Shown: positions 31,701-40,647 of the stretch, in pieces
How positions within the stretch are numbered: the first letter of the stretch is position 1
How the letters are laid out: each line of letters starts with the position of its first letter
DNA from: an uncultured bacterium
GTDB taxonomy: Bacteria > Bacillota_I > Bacilli_A > RF39 > UBA660
Length of the DNA stretch: 42,018 nucleotides
Assembly: GCA_905216155.1 (NCBI GenBank)
Contig: CAJMSU010000013.1
Coordinates: 1-42,018, forward strand
Direction of reading: 5' to 3'
The notes under the pieces: model-generated
Database searches by the model: none
What the model saw: only the letters and a program-made list of their open reading frames with translations
Told to the model about the DNA's origin: nothing
Position numbers and translations under genes: made by a program

Positions 31701-32319
31701 AGAAGCTGGAATGGATAAAGATGGTAAGACTGTTTTATATGATGGTCGTACAGGTGAAGCATTTGATCATAGAATAGCTGTTGGTGTTATGTATATGATT
31801 AAACTACATCATATGGTAGATGATAAATTACATGCTCGTTCTACTGGACCATATTCATTAGTTACTCAACAACCTTTAGGTGGTAAAGCACAATTTGGTG
31901 GACAAAGATTTGGAGAAATGGAAGTATGGGCACTTTATGCTTATGGTGCTGCACATACATTACAAGAAATTCTAACTGTTAAATCTGATGATGTAGTTGG
32001 TCGTGTAAAAGTATATGAATCAATTATAAAAGGTCAAGAAATTAATCAAGCTGGTGTTCCTGAATCATTTAGGGTATTAATGAAAGAATTCCAGGCTTTA
32101 GGACTTGATATTTCAATTATCAATGATGAAGGTAAAACTATCCAACTTAAGGAAATAGAAGAAGCTGAGGATAGGGAAGATAATAAATTAACTGTAGAAG
32201 AACTTGATAAATCTCCTGCTGTTGAAGTGAAGGATGAAGAAACAGATGATACAGTAGAAGATATGGAAGAAGAATTTGAAGAAATAGAAGAAGATATAGA
32301 GGAAGGAGCTGATCTTTAA
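28735..32319 (+). CDS. rpoB: RNA polymerase beta subunit
   Basis: A 1194-aa protein of normal Firmicutes length. The rifampicin-region block SQLSQFMDQTNPIAELTNKR, GRICPIESPEGPNIGLI, the GEMEVWALYAYGAAHTLQE region and KMSGRHGNKGVIS are all canonical. The Asp of FMDQTN and the Ser/His positions of the rifampicin pocket look wild-type. It starts with GTG 28735, preceded by GGGGTGA (28722-28728); a 5-codon out-of-frame ATG frame (28731) overlaps this start. The C-terminal 40 residues are very acidic. The stop codon overlaps rpoC by one base. Confidence 0.98.
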   Translation: MAYKITKCGDHRERRNFSKIRNSYELKDLLEIQKKSYNWFIETGIKEVFEDLFPVENFSGTLSLEFGDYHFDEPKHTIKESKDRESTYSAPLRVDVRLFNRESGEVKEQEIFMGDMPMMTDSGTFIINGAERVIVSQLVRSPSVYFNREIDKNGRQLITSQIIPTRGTWLEFETDARDVLYVRIDRTRKVTLTTLLRAFGLSSDEDIINMFGDDDYLKNTIAKDSTKNTDEALIEIYEKLRPGEPATLDSSKNQIITRFFDEFRYDLARVGRYKFNRKLNVVDRLLNQTLAEDIMDGDTVAFEKGTQITKANLNELKEVLAKGYGVKEAKANLELDTFNKVQEIKIVDPSNKKNKLVVIGNDQSIDLKRLTISDVYASVSYYLNLLHGVGNFDEIDHLGNRRIRQVGELLQNQFRIGVSRMERVIRERMTTQEMEEVTPKTLINIRPVTAAMKEFFGSSQLSQFMDQTNPIAELTNKRRLSALGPGGLSRDRAGVEVRDVNSSHYGRICPIESPEGPNIGLITSLASYAKIDEYGFIMTPYRKVVDCKITDDVHYLTADEELDYIISESTVGTDEDNKIIDEVVNARFRGENILAKPEQVDYIDVSPQQVVSVTTSCIPFLEHDDATRASMGANMQRQAMPLIKTEAPLVGTGVEFIAAKDSGVEVIAKADGVVEYVDAKKIVVKTKNGKDSYRLANFELANSSICSHQRPIVKVGDKVVADKTILADGNSTDMGELALGKNMTVAFMTFNGYNYEDAVILNENLVKDDKYTSLHLEDYEMQCRETKLGPEEITRDIPNVSEEARRNLDENGIVAIGTEVKEGDILVGKVTPKGMAELTSEEKLLHAIFGEKTREVRDTSLRVPHGGDGIVHDIKIYTRKDNDELPAGVSKLIRVYIIQKRKIQVGDKMSGRHGNKGVISLILPQEDMPYLPDGTPVDIMLNPQGVPSRMNFGQILEIHMGMAAKKLGVHIATPVFDGAHISDIEDMMEEAGMDKDGKTVLYDGRTGEAFDHRIAVGVMYMIKLHHMVDDKLHARSTGPYSLVTQQPLGGKAQFGGQRFGEMEVWALYAYGAAHTLQEILTVKSDDVVGRVKVYESIIKGQEINQAGVPESFRVLMKEFQALGLDISIINDEGKTIQLKEIEEAEDREDNKLTVEELDKSPAVEVKDEETDDTVEDMEEEFEEIEEDIEEGADL

Positions 32320-35300
32320 TGATAGAGGTAAATAAATTTAATGCATTAAAAATAGGGATCGCTTCTCCTGAAAAAATTCGTGAATGGTCTTATGGAGAAG
32401 TAAAAAAGCCTGAAACAATTAATTATCGTACATTAAGACCTGAAAGAGATGGACTTTTCTGTGAAAAGATATTTGGACCATCTAAAGATTTTGAATGTGC
32501 ATGTGGAAAATATAAACGTGTACGTTATAAAAATATAGTATGTGATAGATGTGGAGTTGAAGTTACTCGTTCTAAAGTTCGTCGTGAACGTATGGGACAC
32601 ATTGAACTTGCTACTCCTGTATCTCATATTTGGTTCTTTAAAGGTGTTCCTTCTCGTATGGGGCTTGTACTTGATATGAGTCCAAGAGATTTGGAAGAGG
32701 TTTTATACTTTGTTAGTTATGTAGTAATTGATAAAGGTAATGCACCTTTGGAAAATAAACAAACTTTATCTGAAAAAGAATATCGTGCTTATTATGAAAA
32801 ATATGGTACTGGTTTTAAAGTTGGTATGGGTGCTGAAGCTATAAAAGAACTTTTAAAGAAAGTTGATTTAAAGAAAGATATAGATGAAATCACTAAAGAA
32901 TTAGAGACTGCTCAAGGACAAAAAAGAACTCGTTTACTTAAGAGACTTGATGTTTTAGATGCATTCTATCATTCTGGAAATAAACCTGAATGGATGATAA
33001 TGGATTGTATCCCAGTAATTCCACCTGAACTTAGACCAATGATTCAATTGGATGGTGGTAGATTTGCTACTAGTGATTTAAATGATTTATATAGACGTGT
33101 AATTAATCGTAATAATCGTTTGAAAAAACTTATTGATTTAGGTGCTCCTGGTATTATTATTCAAAATGAAAAGCGTATGTTACAAGAAGCTGTTGATGCA
33201 TTATTTGATAATGGTCGTCGTGGTAGAAGTGTAACAGGTGCTGGAAATAGACCTTTAAAATCACTATCTTCAATGTTAAAAGGTAAGCAAGGTCGTTTCC
33301 GTCAAAACTTACTTGGAAAACGTGTTGATTATTCTGGACGTTCAGTTATTGTTGTTGGTCCATCTCTTAAAATGTATCAATGTGGAATTCCTAAAGAAAT
33401 GGCACTTGAATTATTTAAACCTCATGTTATTCATGGTTTAGTAGAAAAGGATATAGCTCATAATATTAAAGCAGCTAAGAGACTTATTGATAATCAAGAT
33501 CCTGTAGTATGGGATATTGTAGAAGAAGCTATTAAAGAACATCCAGTTATGCTTAACCGTGCACCAACCTTACATAGACTTGGTATTCAAGCATTTGAAC
33601 CTGTTTTAGTTGGTGGTAAGGCTATTAGACTTCATCCATTAGTTTGTCCTGCATTTAATGCTGACTTTGATGGAGACCAAATGGCTGTTCATGTTCCTTT
33701 ATCTGAAGAAGCAAAAGCAGAAGCTAGATTGTTAATGTTAGGATCTAATAATATCTTACATCCAAAATCTGGTGATCCTATTGTTACACCTTCTCAAGAT
33801 ATGGTTTTAGGTAATTATTATATTACTATGGAAAAAGCTGGAGAAGATGGTGAAGGACGTGTATTTAAAGATGCTAACGAAGCATTAATGGCATACGAAA
33901 GAAGAGAAGTTACTCTTCATACTCGTATAGCAATTCCAGTTGATTCATTTAGACATAAGTTGTTTACCGAAAATCAAAAGGGAAAATATTTAGTTACTAC
34001 TGTAGGAAAAATTAAATTTAATGAAATTCTTCCTGATTCATTTGCTTTTATAAATGAACCAACAGATGAAAATATATCTGGTATTACTCCAAATAAATAT
34101 TTCTTAGATAAGGGAGTAAATATACCTGAAGAAATAGCAAAAATGTCTCTTGTAAAACCTTTTGTTAAAAATACATTAGAAAAGGTAATTGCAGAAGTAT
34201 TTAAACGTTATAAAACAACAGAAACATCAACTATGCTTGATAATTTAAAAGATTTAGGTTTCAAGTATTCAACTATTGCTGGTGTTACTGTTAGTATGAG
34301 TGATGTTGAAACAAGTAAAGATAAAGATAAAGTTGTTGCAGAAAGTCAAAAGATTGTTGATAAGATAAATAAACAATATAAACGTGGTTTAATTACTGAA
34401 GAGGAAAGATATAATAAGGTAATTGATACATGGAATGCAGCAAAAGATAAGGTTCAAGCTGAACTAGAAGAAATTGCTAATAGTGATGTTGATAATCCAA
34501 TATTCATGATGATGCATTCTAAGGCACGTGGTAACATTTCTAACTTTACACAAGTTGCTGGTATGCGTGGATTAATGGCAAAACCAGATGGTTCTTCTGT
34601 AGAAATTCCAGTTTTGTCTAACTTTATTGAAGGACTTAGTGTTGCAGAATTCTTCTTATCTACACATGGTACTCGTAAAGGTTTAGCAGATACTGCACTT
34701 AAAACAGCTGATTCAGGATACTTAACTCGTCGTCTAGTTGATGTAAGTCAAGATATGATTGTTCGTGAAGAAGATTGTGGTACTGATCAAGGTGTAGTAG
34801 TTCGTGACTTTATTAATGAAAAAACTGGTACTGTAATTGAAGGATTAAGAGATCGTATTATTGGTAGATATGCTAATAAGAAAATTGTTAATCCTGAAAC
34901 AAAGGAAGTTATTGTTGACAAATTAGAGATGATTACTGAATCTCTTGCAGATAAAATTATTGCTGCTGGTATAACAGAAGTTGAAATTAGAACAATTTTA
35001 ACTTGTGCTACTGCAAATGGTGTTTGTCAAAAATGTTATGGTCGTAACTTAGCTACTGGTAATTTAGTAGAAATTGGAGAAGCTGTTGGTGTTATGGCTG
35101 CACAATCAATTGGTGAACCTGGTACACAGCTTACTATGCGTACTTTCCATACTGGTGGTGTTGCAGGTGTTGAAGATATCACTCAAGGTCTTCCTCGTGT
35201 ACAAGAATTATTTGAGGCTCGTAATCCAAAAGGAAAAGCAACAATTGCAGAAATTGATGGTAAAGTTACAAATATTAAGGAAGATCATGGAAAATATAAA

Positions 35301-35951
35301 ATTAGTATTACTAATAAATTAGAAACAAAAGAACATGTTACTAATTATGGTTCTAAATTATGTGTTGAAAAAGGTACTGAAGTTCATTGTGGTGATAGAC
35401 TTACAGAAGGTGCTATCAGCCCTAAAGAATTGCTTGCAGTTACAGATCCTATAACAACACAAGAATATATACTAAAAGAAGTACAATATACTTATCGTTC
35501 TCAAGGTGTTGATATTTCTGATAAACACATCGAAATTATTGCTCGTAGAATGATTAGTAAGATTAGAATTGTTGAAGGTGGAGATACAAGATTCTTACCT
35601 GGTAGCTTAGTTAACTTTAGAGAATTTACTGAGGGTAATAAAGAAACTATTATTAATGGTAAAACTCCAGCACTTGGTAAACCGGTATTACTTGGTATAA
35701 CTAAGGCTGCACTTGAAACAGACTCATTCTTATCAGCTGCATCATTCCAAGAGACAACTAGAATTTTAACTGATGCTGCTATAAAAGGAAAAGTTGATAC
35801 TTTATCAGGATTGAAGGAAAATGTTATCATTGGTAAATTAATTCCTGCTGGTACAGGAAGTAAGAGATATCGTAATGTAGATTATGATTTAACTTCAGAG
35901 TTTATTGATGAAGAGCCTCTTGATAAATTAGAAGATCAATTTATGGAGTAA
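32319..35951 (+). CDS. rpoC: RNA polymerase beta' subunit
   Basis: A 1210-aa protein. The N-terminal zinc site has CACGKYK and CDRCGVEV; the active-site motif NADFDGDQM (447-455) holds the three Mg-binding Asp; the second zinc site is TCATANGVCQKCYGRN. The bridge-helix/trigger-loop region (VGVMAAQSIGEPGTQLTMRT, FHTGG) is intact. No large lineage insert is evident. It starts in the overlap TAATG with rpoB and is followed by a strong terminator. Confidence 0.98.
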   Translation: MIEVNKFNALKIGIASPEKIREWSYGEVKKPETINYRTLRPERDGLFCEKIFGPSKDFECACGKYKRVRYKNIVCDRCGVEVTRSKVRRERMGHIELATPVSHIWFFKGVPSRMGLVLDMSPRDLEEVLYFVSYVVIDKGNAPLENKQTLSEKEYRAYYEKYGTGFKVGMGAEAIKELLKKVDLKKDIDEITKELETAQGQKRTRLLKRLDVLDAFYHSGNKPEWMIMDCIPVIPPELRPMIQLDGGRFATSDLNDLYRRVINRNNRLKKLIDLGAPGIIIQNEKRMLQEAVDALFDNGRRGRSVTGAGNRPLKSLSSMLKGKQGRFRQNLLGKRVDYSGRSVIVVGPSLKMYQCGIPKEMALELFKPHVIHGLVEKDIAHNIKAAKRLIDNQDPVVWDIVEEAIKEHPVMLNRAPTLHRLGIQAFEPVLVGGKAIRLHPLVCPAFNADFDGDQMAVHVPLSEEAKAEARLLMLGSNNILHPKSGDPIVTPSQDMVLGNYYITMEKAGEDGEGRVFKDANEALMAYERREVTLHTRIAIPVDSFRHKLFTENQKGKYLVTTVGKIKFNEILPDSFAFINEPTDENISGITPNKYFLDKGVNIPEEIAKMSLVKPFVKNTLEKVIAEVFKRYKTTETSTMLDNLKDLGFKYSTIAGVTVSMSDVETSKDKDKVVAESQKIVDKINKQYKRGLITEEERYNKVIDTWNAAKDKVQAELEEIANSDVDNPIFMMMHSKARGNISNFTQVAGMRGLMAKPDGSSVEIPVLSNFIEGLSVAEFFLSTHGTRKGLADTALKTADSGYLTRRLVDVSQDMIVREEDCGTDQGVVVRDFINEKTGTVIEGLRDRIIGRYANKKIVNPETKEVIVDKLEMITESLADKIIAAGITEVEIRTILTCATANGVCQKCYGRNLATGNLVEIGEAVGVMAAQSIGEPGTQLTMRTFHTGGVAGVEDITQGLPRVQELFEARNPKGKATIAEIDGKVTNIKEDHGKYKISITNKLETKEHVTNYGSKLCVEKGTEVHCGDRLTEGAISPKELLAVTDPITTQEYILKEVQYTYRSQGVDISDKHIEIIARRMISKIRIVEGGDTRFLPGSLVNFREFTEGNKETIINGKTPALGKPVLLGITKAALETDSFLSAASFQETTRILTDAAIKGKVDTLSGLKENVIIGKLIPAGTGSKRYRNVDYDLTSEFIDEEPLDKLEDQFME

Positions 35952-35970
35952 GGAAACTTACTCTTTTTTC
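35946..35970 (+). terminator. Terminator after rpoC
   Basis: GAGTAAG (35946-35952), GAAA tetraloop, CTTACTC (35957-35963), T6. It overlaps the rpoC stop codon. Confidence 0.93.
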
Positions 35971-36016
35971 TTTACCTTTTTAGAAAAATTTTATACAATA
36001 TTTGTAGAGGTGTTAT

Positions 36017-36187
36017 ATGAAAAAGTTAAATAATAAGGGTTGGGGATTGAATACATTTGTTATATTTATTTCGGTTTTCTTATTTGCACTTATAGTTATT
36101 TCAATTTTAGCTTTAGTTGTTGATAAGAAAGATAATATTCCTTTAACTCATGAAGAAGAGAATTCAGTTTTTTCTGAAAAACAGTAA
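36017..36187 (+). CDS. 56-aa membrane peptide with prepilin-like N-terminus
   Basis: A short gene: ATG 36017 to TAA 36185. AGAGGTG at 36006-36012 lies 4 bases before the start, and TACAAT at 35994-35999 with TTTACC 17 bases upstream is a plausible promoter. The protein begins MKKLNNKGWGL, then a membrane helix (about 13-35) and a charged tail. The K-G followed by an aromatic and a long hydrophobic helix recalls type IV prepilins (KGFTLIE), but position +5 is Thr, not Glu, and there is no pilin body. B. subtilis has an L7Ae-like gene at this place between rpoC and rpsL; this is not it. Function unknown. Confidence 0.68.
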   Translation: MKKLNNKGWGLNTFVIFISVFLFALIVISILALVVDKKDNIPLTHEEENSVFSEKQ

Positions 36188-36194
36188 ATTATTC

Positions 36195-36223
36195 TTGACT
36201 TTAGCATAATATAATGATATATT
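36195..36223 (+). promoter_or_regulatory. Promoter of the rpsL-rpsG-fusA operon
   Basis: TTGACT (36195-36200), 17-base spacer, TATATT (36218-36223). The leader is about 90 nt and contains the hairpins CTTTGC/GCAAAG (36242-36247 with 36254-36259) and ACAC/GTGT (36283-36298 area), possible sites for S7 or other autoregulation. Confidence 0.6.
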
Positions 36224-36318
36224 ATTTTTGCTATTAAATATCTTTGCCTTTGTGCAAAGTTTTATTTAAAGGGTAAAATGATACACCTGGATATGTGTAA
36301 AGAAAGGAGATATATTTT

Positions 36319-36729
36319 ATGCCTACAATTAACCAATTAGTTCATAACAAACGTAAAGATAAGGTAAGAAAGAGTAAGGCACCAGTACTTGGTGTGGGAG
36401 TAAATACAATTAAGAAAAAAGCAACAACAATTAATTCCCCTCAAAAACGTGGTGTATGTACTCGTGTTGGTACAAAGACACCTAAGAAACCAAACTCAGC
36501 ATTACGTAAGTATGCTCGTGTTCGTTTATCTAATGGTAAAGAAGTAGATACTTACATCCCTGGAATTGGACATAATCTACAAGAACATAGTGTTGTCTTA
36601 ATTCGTGGTGGTCGTGTAAAAGACCTAATCGGTGTTCGTTATCATATTATTCGTGGTACTTTGGACACTGCTGGTGTTAAGGATCGTAAACAAGGTCGTA
36701 GTAAATATGGTGCTAAGAGACCTAAGTAA
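36319..36729 (+). CDS. rpsL: 30S ribosomal protein S12
   Basis: A 136-aa protein with PTINQLVHNKRKDK at the start, the decoding-centre loop TKTPKKPNSALRKYARVRL and RGGRVKDLIGVRYHIIRG. The Lys residues that mutate to streptomycin resistance (in TPKKPNSA and GGRVKDL) are the sensitive form. AGAAAGGAGAT precedes ATG 36319. First gene of the str operon. Confidence 0.98.
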   Translation: MPTINQLVHNKRKDKVRKSKAPVLGVGVNTIKKKATTINSPQKRGVCTRVGTKTPKKPNSALRKYARVRLSNGKEVDTYIPGIGHNLQEHSVVLIRGGRVKDLIGVRYHIIRGTLDTAGVKDRKQGRSKYGAKRPK

Positions 36730-36759
36730 GATTTAAAATAGTAGAAGGGAGGAATTTAA

Positions 36760-37227
36760 ATGCGTAAGAGACGTGCAGTTAAGAGAGACGTTTTACCAGA
36801 TCCAATATATAAATCAAAAGTTGTTACTAAATTAGTAAACACAATTATGTTAGATGGTAAAAAAGGTATTGCTCAATCTATAGTTTATGAAGCATTTGAT
36901 CAAGTAAAGAATAAAACAGGAAAAGATCCATTAGAAGTATTTACTACTGCTATGGAAAACATTACACCTCAACTTGAAGTTAAATCTCGTCGTGTTGGGG
37001 GATCTAATTATCAAGTACCTATAGAAGTTACACCTGCAAGAGGACAAGCGTTAGCACTTAGATGGTTAACAAAGTATTCTCGTGAACGTGGTGGAAAAGG
37101 TATGGCTGATAATTTAGCTAATGAAATAATTGATGCATCAAATGAAACAGGTGCAGCAGTTAAGAAACGTGAAGATACTCATAGAATGGCTGAAGCTAAT
37201 AAGGCTTTTGCACATTATAGATGGTAG
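36760..37227 (+). CDS. rpsG: 30S ribosomal protein S7
   Basis: A 155-aa protein: MRKRRAVKRDVLPDPIYKSK, then LVNTIMLDGKKGIAQ and RRVGGSNYQVPIEV, and the C-terminal REDTHRMAEANKAFAHYRW. It binds the 3' domain of 16S rRNA and in many bacteria represses the str operon. GGGAGG precedes ATG 36760. The next gene starts 15 bases downstream. Confidence 0.98.
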   Translation: MRKRRAVKRDVLPDPIYKSKVVTKLVNTIMLDGKKGIAQSIVYEAFDQVKNKTGKDPLEVFTTAMENITPQLEVKSRRVGGSNYQVPIEVTPARGQALALRWLTKYSRERGGKGMADNLANEIIDASNETGAAVKKREDTHRMAEANKAFAHYRW

Positions 37228-37242
37228 GAAAGGAGTCATAAT

Positions 37243-39312
37243 ATGGCAAGAGATACGTCTTTGGAAAAGACAAGAAACATAGGAATCATGGCTCATATTG
37301 ATGCAGGTAAAACAACTTGTACAGAAAGAATTTTATTTCATACAGGAGTAACTCATAAAATTGGTGAAACTCATGATGGAGAAAGTCAAATGGACTGGAT
37401 GGCTCAAGAACAAGAACGTGGTATTACTATCACTTCTGCAGCTACTACAGCTCACTGGAAAGGATATCGTTTAAATATTATCGATACTCCAGGACACGTA
37501 GACTTTACTATTGAGGTTTCTCGTTCACTTCGTGTATTAGATGGTTCTGTTGCATTAATAGATGCTCAAGCTGGAGTTGAACCTCAAACTGAAACAGTTT
37601 GGAGACAAGCTTCTGAATTTAAAGTTCCTAGAATTATTTTTGCAAATAAAATGGACAAGATGGGGGCTAACTTTGAATATAGTTTAAAGACTATTGATGA
37701 ACGTTTAGGAGTTAATGCTAAACCTATTGAATGGCCAATTGGTGCTGAATCTGAATTCTCTGGAGTTATAGATTTAGTTACTATGAAAGCTTATCATTAT
37801 GATGGAGCTCAAGCAGAAAATGCTGAAGAGATTGAAATTCCAGCAGACTTAAAGGAGATTGCTGAAGAAAAACGTGCTGAATTAATTGAAGCTGTTGCAG
37901 AATTTGATGATGAAATGATGATGACTTACCTTGATGGTGGAGAAGTTAGCATTGAAATGATCAAGAAGGCAATAAGAACTGGTACATTACAAGCAGAATT
38001 TTTCCCTGTAATGTGTGGTACTGCTTTAGGTAATAAAGGTATAAAATTATTGCTTGATGCTGTATTGGATTATTTACCAAGTCCTTTAGATATTGCATCT
38101 ATTAAAGGTACTGATTTAGATGGTAATGAAGCTGTTCGTCATCCAAGTGATAGTGAACCATTTTCTGCTTTAGCATTTAAGGTTATGACAGATCCTTTTG
38201 TTGGACGTTTAACATTCTTTAGAGTTTATTCTGGTCACTTATCAAGTGGTAGTTATGTATTAAACTCAACAAAAGATTCAAAGGAAAGAATTGGTCGTAT
38301 TCTTCAAATGCATGCTAATACTCGTAAAGAAATTAGTGATGTTTATACAGGAGATATTGCTGCAGCAGTTGGGCTTAAAAATACAACTACTGGTGATACT
38401 TTATGCGATGAGAAAAAGCCTATTATTCTAGAAAGTTTAGTAGTTCCAGAACCAGTTATTCAATTAGCTGTTGAGCCAAAATCTAAAGCTGATCAAGATA
38501 AAATGGCATTAGCACTTCAAAAATTAGCTGAAGAAGATCCAACATTTAAGGTTCATACAGATCATGAAACAGGACAAACTGTTATTGCTGGTATGGGTGA
38601 ATTACATCTTGATGTATTAGTTGATCGTATGAAACGTGAATTTAATGTTGAAGCTAATGTTGGTGCTCCACAGGTTGCTTATCGTGAAACAATAAAAGCT
38701 GCTGCTGATTGTGAAGGTAAGTATATTAAACAATCTGGTGGTCGTGGACAATATGGACACGTATGGATTAAATTTGAACCAAATCCAGATAAAGGATATG
38801 AATTTGTTGATCAAATCGTTGGTGGAGTTGTTCCTCGTGAATATATTCCAGTAGTAGATAAAGGATTACAAGAAGCTTTACAAACAGGTGTACTTGCAGG
38901 ATATCCTATGATCGATGTTAAAGCTACATTATTTGATGGTAGTTATCATGATGTAGACTCTAATGAAATGGCATTTAAGATTGCAGCTAGTTTCGCTTTG
39001 AAAGAAGCTAAGAACAAATGTAATCCAGTATTACTTGAGCCAATAATGAAGGTTGATGTAACAACACCAGAAGAATATTTTGGTAATGTTATGGGAGATA
39101 TAACTTCTCGTCGTGGTAAACCACTTGGACAAGAATCTCAAGGTAATGCTATTAAATTAAGTGCAATGGTTCCACTATCTGAAATGTTTGGTTATGCTAC
39201 AAATCTTCGTTCTAATACTCAAGGAAGAGCTACTTTCGTAATGTTCCCAGATCATTATGAAGAAGTTCCTAAGAATATTAGTGAAGAAATAATCAAAAAA
39301 AGTGGAAATTAA
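37243..39312 (+). CDS. fusA: Elongation factor G
   Basis: A 689-aa translocation GTPase. The P-loop is AHIDAGKTT (17-25), switch I RGITITSAATT, switch II DTPGHVDFT and NKMD for guanine specificity. Domain IV contains SGGRGQYGHVWIKFEP. Normal length, with no sign of a second paralogous type. AAAGGAG precedes ATG 37243. No terminator follows, but tuf has its own promoter candidate. Confidence 0.98.
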   Translation: MARDTSLEKTRNIGIMAHIDAGKTTCTERILFHTGVTHKIGETHDGESQMDWMAQEQERGITITSAATTAHWKGYRLNIIDTPGHVDFTIEVSRSLRVLDGSVALIDAQAGVEPQTETVWRQASEFKVPRIIFANKMDKMGANFEYSLKTIDERLGVNAKPIEWPIGAESEFSGVIDLVTMKAYHYDGAQAENAEEIEIPADLKEIAEEKRAELIEAVAEFDDEMMMTYLDGGEVSIEMIKKAIRTGTLQAEFFPVMCGTALGNKGIKLLLDAVLDYLPSPLDIASIKGTDLDGNEAVRHPSDSEPFSALAFKVMTDPFVGRLTFFRVYSGHLSSGSYVLNSTKDSKERIGRILQMHANTRKEISDVYTGDIAAAVGLKNTTTGDTLCDEKKPIILESLVVPEPVIQLAVEPKSKADQDKMALALQKLAEEDPTFKVHTDHETGQTVIAGMGELHLDVLVDRMKREFNVEANVGAPQVAYRETIKAAADCEGKYIKQSGGRGQYGHVWIKFEPNPDKGYEFVDQIVGGVVPREYIPVVDKGLQEALQTGVLAGYPMIDVKATLFDGSYHDVDSNEMAFKIAASFALKEAKNKCNPVLLEPIMKVDVTTPEEYFGNVMGDITSRRGKPLGQESQGNAIKLSAMVPLSEMFGYATNLRSNTQGRATFVMFPDHYEEVPKNISEEIIKKSGN

Positions 39313-39332
39313 TTAAAATCGTATCAAAATAG

Positions 39333-39361
39333 TTGAAAAAAATTCAATTATTAGATAAAAT
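39333..39361 (+). promoter_or_regulatory. Promoter of tuf
   Basis: TTGAAA (39333-39338), 17-base spacer, TAAAAT (39356-39361). A 9-bp hairpin (39329-39337 with 39343-39351) overlaps the promoter; it lacks a T tract, so it is not a terminator. Confidence 0.55.
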
Positions 39362-39393
39362 AAATGTTGTAAATAAATAAGGAGGAAATTTAT

Positions 39394-40578
39394 ATGGCAA
39401 AAGAAAAATTTGATCGTTCAAAACCACATGTTAACATTGGTACAATTGGACACGTAGATCATGGTAAAACAACTTTAACTGCTGCTATTACAAAAGTTTT
39501 AGCTGGAAGAAACGGTAATGAAGCTGTTGATTTCGCTAACATTGATAAAGCACCAGAAGAAAGAGAACGTGGTATCACTATCAATACTGCTCACGTTGAG
39601 TATAGTACTGATAAGAGACATTATGCACACGTTGACTGCCCAGGACATGCTGATTATGTTAAAAACATGATTACTGGAGCTGCACAAATGGATGGAGCAA
39701 TCTTAGTTATTGCTGCTACTGATGGACCTATGGCACAAACTCGTGAACATATCTTACTTGCTCGTCAAGTTGGAGTACCTAAAATGGTAGTATTCATGAA
39801 CAAATGTGATATGGTTGATGATGAAGAATTATTAGACTTAGTAGAAATGGAAATTCGTGATTTATTAAATGAATATGATTTCGACGGGGATAACACTCCA
39901 ATTATTCGTGGATCTGCATTAAAAGCTCTTGAGGGTGATCCTAAATGGGTTGGTAAGATTGACGAATTAATGGATGCAGTTGATACTTGGATTCCAACTC
40001 CAGAAAGAGACAATGACAAACCTTTCTTAATGAGTATTGAAGATGTATTCACAATTACAGGTCGTGGTACAGTTGTTACTGGACGTGTTGAACGTGGACA
40101 ATTAAAACTTAACGATGAAGTTGAAATCGTTGGTATTAAAGAAACTAAGAAGACAGTTGTTACTGGAATTGAAATGTTCCGTAAACAATTAGACTATGCT
40201 GAAGCAGGAGATAATGCTGGAGTACTTTTACGTGGTATTTCTCGTGAAGAAGTTGAACGTGGACAAGTTCTTGCTAAACCAGGAAGTGTTACACCTCATC
40301 ATAAATTCAAAGCTGCAGTATATGTACTAAGTAAAGAAGAAGGTGGACGTCATACTCCATTCTTCAACAACTATCGTCCTCAATTCTATTTCAGAACTAC
40401 TGATGTAACTGGTGTAATTACTTTACCAGAAGGTACTGAAATGGTAATGCCTGGAGATAATGTTGATATGGAAGTTGAATTAATCCATTCAATCGCACTT
40501 GAACAAGGAACTAAATTCTCTATTCGTGAGGGTGGACGTACTGTTGGTGCTGGTAACGTTACTGAAATCGTTGAATAA
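39394..40578 (+). CDS. tuf: Elongation factor Tu
   Basis: A 394-aa GTPase that delivers aminoacyl-tRNA to the ribosome. GHVDHGKT (19-26), DCPGHADYVKNMITGAAQMD, NKCDMVDD and domain II/III signatures are all canonical. AAGGAGG precedes ATG 39394. Arginine is written almost only as CGT, the codon habit of the highly expressed genes here. A strong terminator follows. Confidence 0.99.
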   Translation: MAKEKFDRSKPHVNIGTIGHVDHGKTTLTAAITKVLAGRNGNEAVDFANIDKAPEERERGITINTAHVEYSTDKRHYAHVDCPGHADYVKNMITGAAQMDGAILVIAATDGPMAQTREHILLARQVGVPKMVVFMNKCDMVDDEELLDLVEMEIRDLLNEYDFDGDNTPIIRGSALKALEGDPKWVGKIDELMDAVDTWIPTPERDNDKPFLMSIEDVFTITGRGTVVTGRVERGQLKLNDEVEIVGIKETKKTVVTGIEMFRKQLDYAEAGDNAGVLLRGISREEVERGQVLAKPGSVTPHHKFKAAVYVLSKEEGGRHTPFFNNYRPQFYFRTTDVTGVITLPEGTEMVMPGDNVDMEVELIHSIALEQGTKFSIREGGRTVGAGNVTEIVE

Positions 40579-40585
40579 TAATATT

Positions 40586-40613
40586 AAACCAAACATATTG
40601 TTTGGTTTTTTTT
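40586..40613 (+). terminator. Terminator after tuf
   Basis: Perfect 10-bp stem AAACCAAACA (40586-40595) and TGTTTGGTTT (40599-40608), loop TAT, more T residues. Confidence 0.92.
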
Positions 40614-40618
40614 GTATA

Positions 40619-40647
40619 TAAAAAAATTAGGTGCTTATACACCTAAT
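40619..40647 (-). terminator. Terminator of the convergent fem gene
   Basis: Stem ATTAGGTG (40626-40633) and CACCTAAT (40640-40647), loop CTTATA; an A run at 40620-40626 gives the T tract on the minus strand. Confidence 0.85.

Noticed and set aside
35074..35322. Plus-strand Leu/Val-rich frame inside rpoC
   Set aside because: It is an out-of-frame shadow of highly conserved rpoC codons without its own ribosome binding site.
36206..36229. AT-only perfect hairpin with T run as terminator of the 56-aa gene
   Set aside because: The stem has no G-C pair and coincides with the -10 region of the rpsL promoter, so the palindrome is more likely a by-product of AT-rich promoter sequence.
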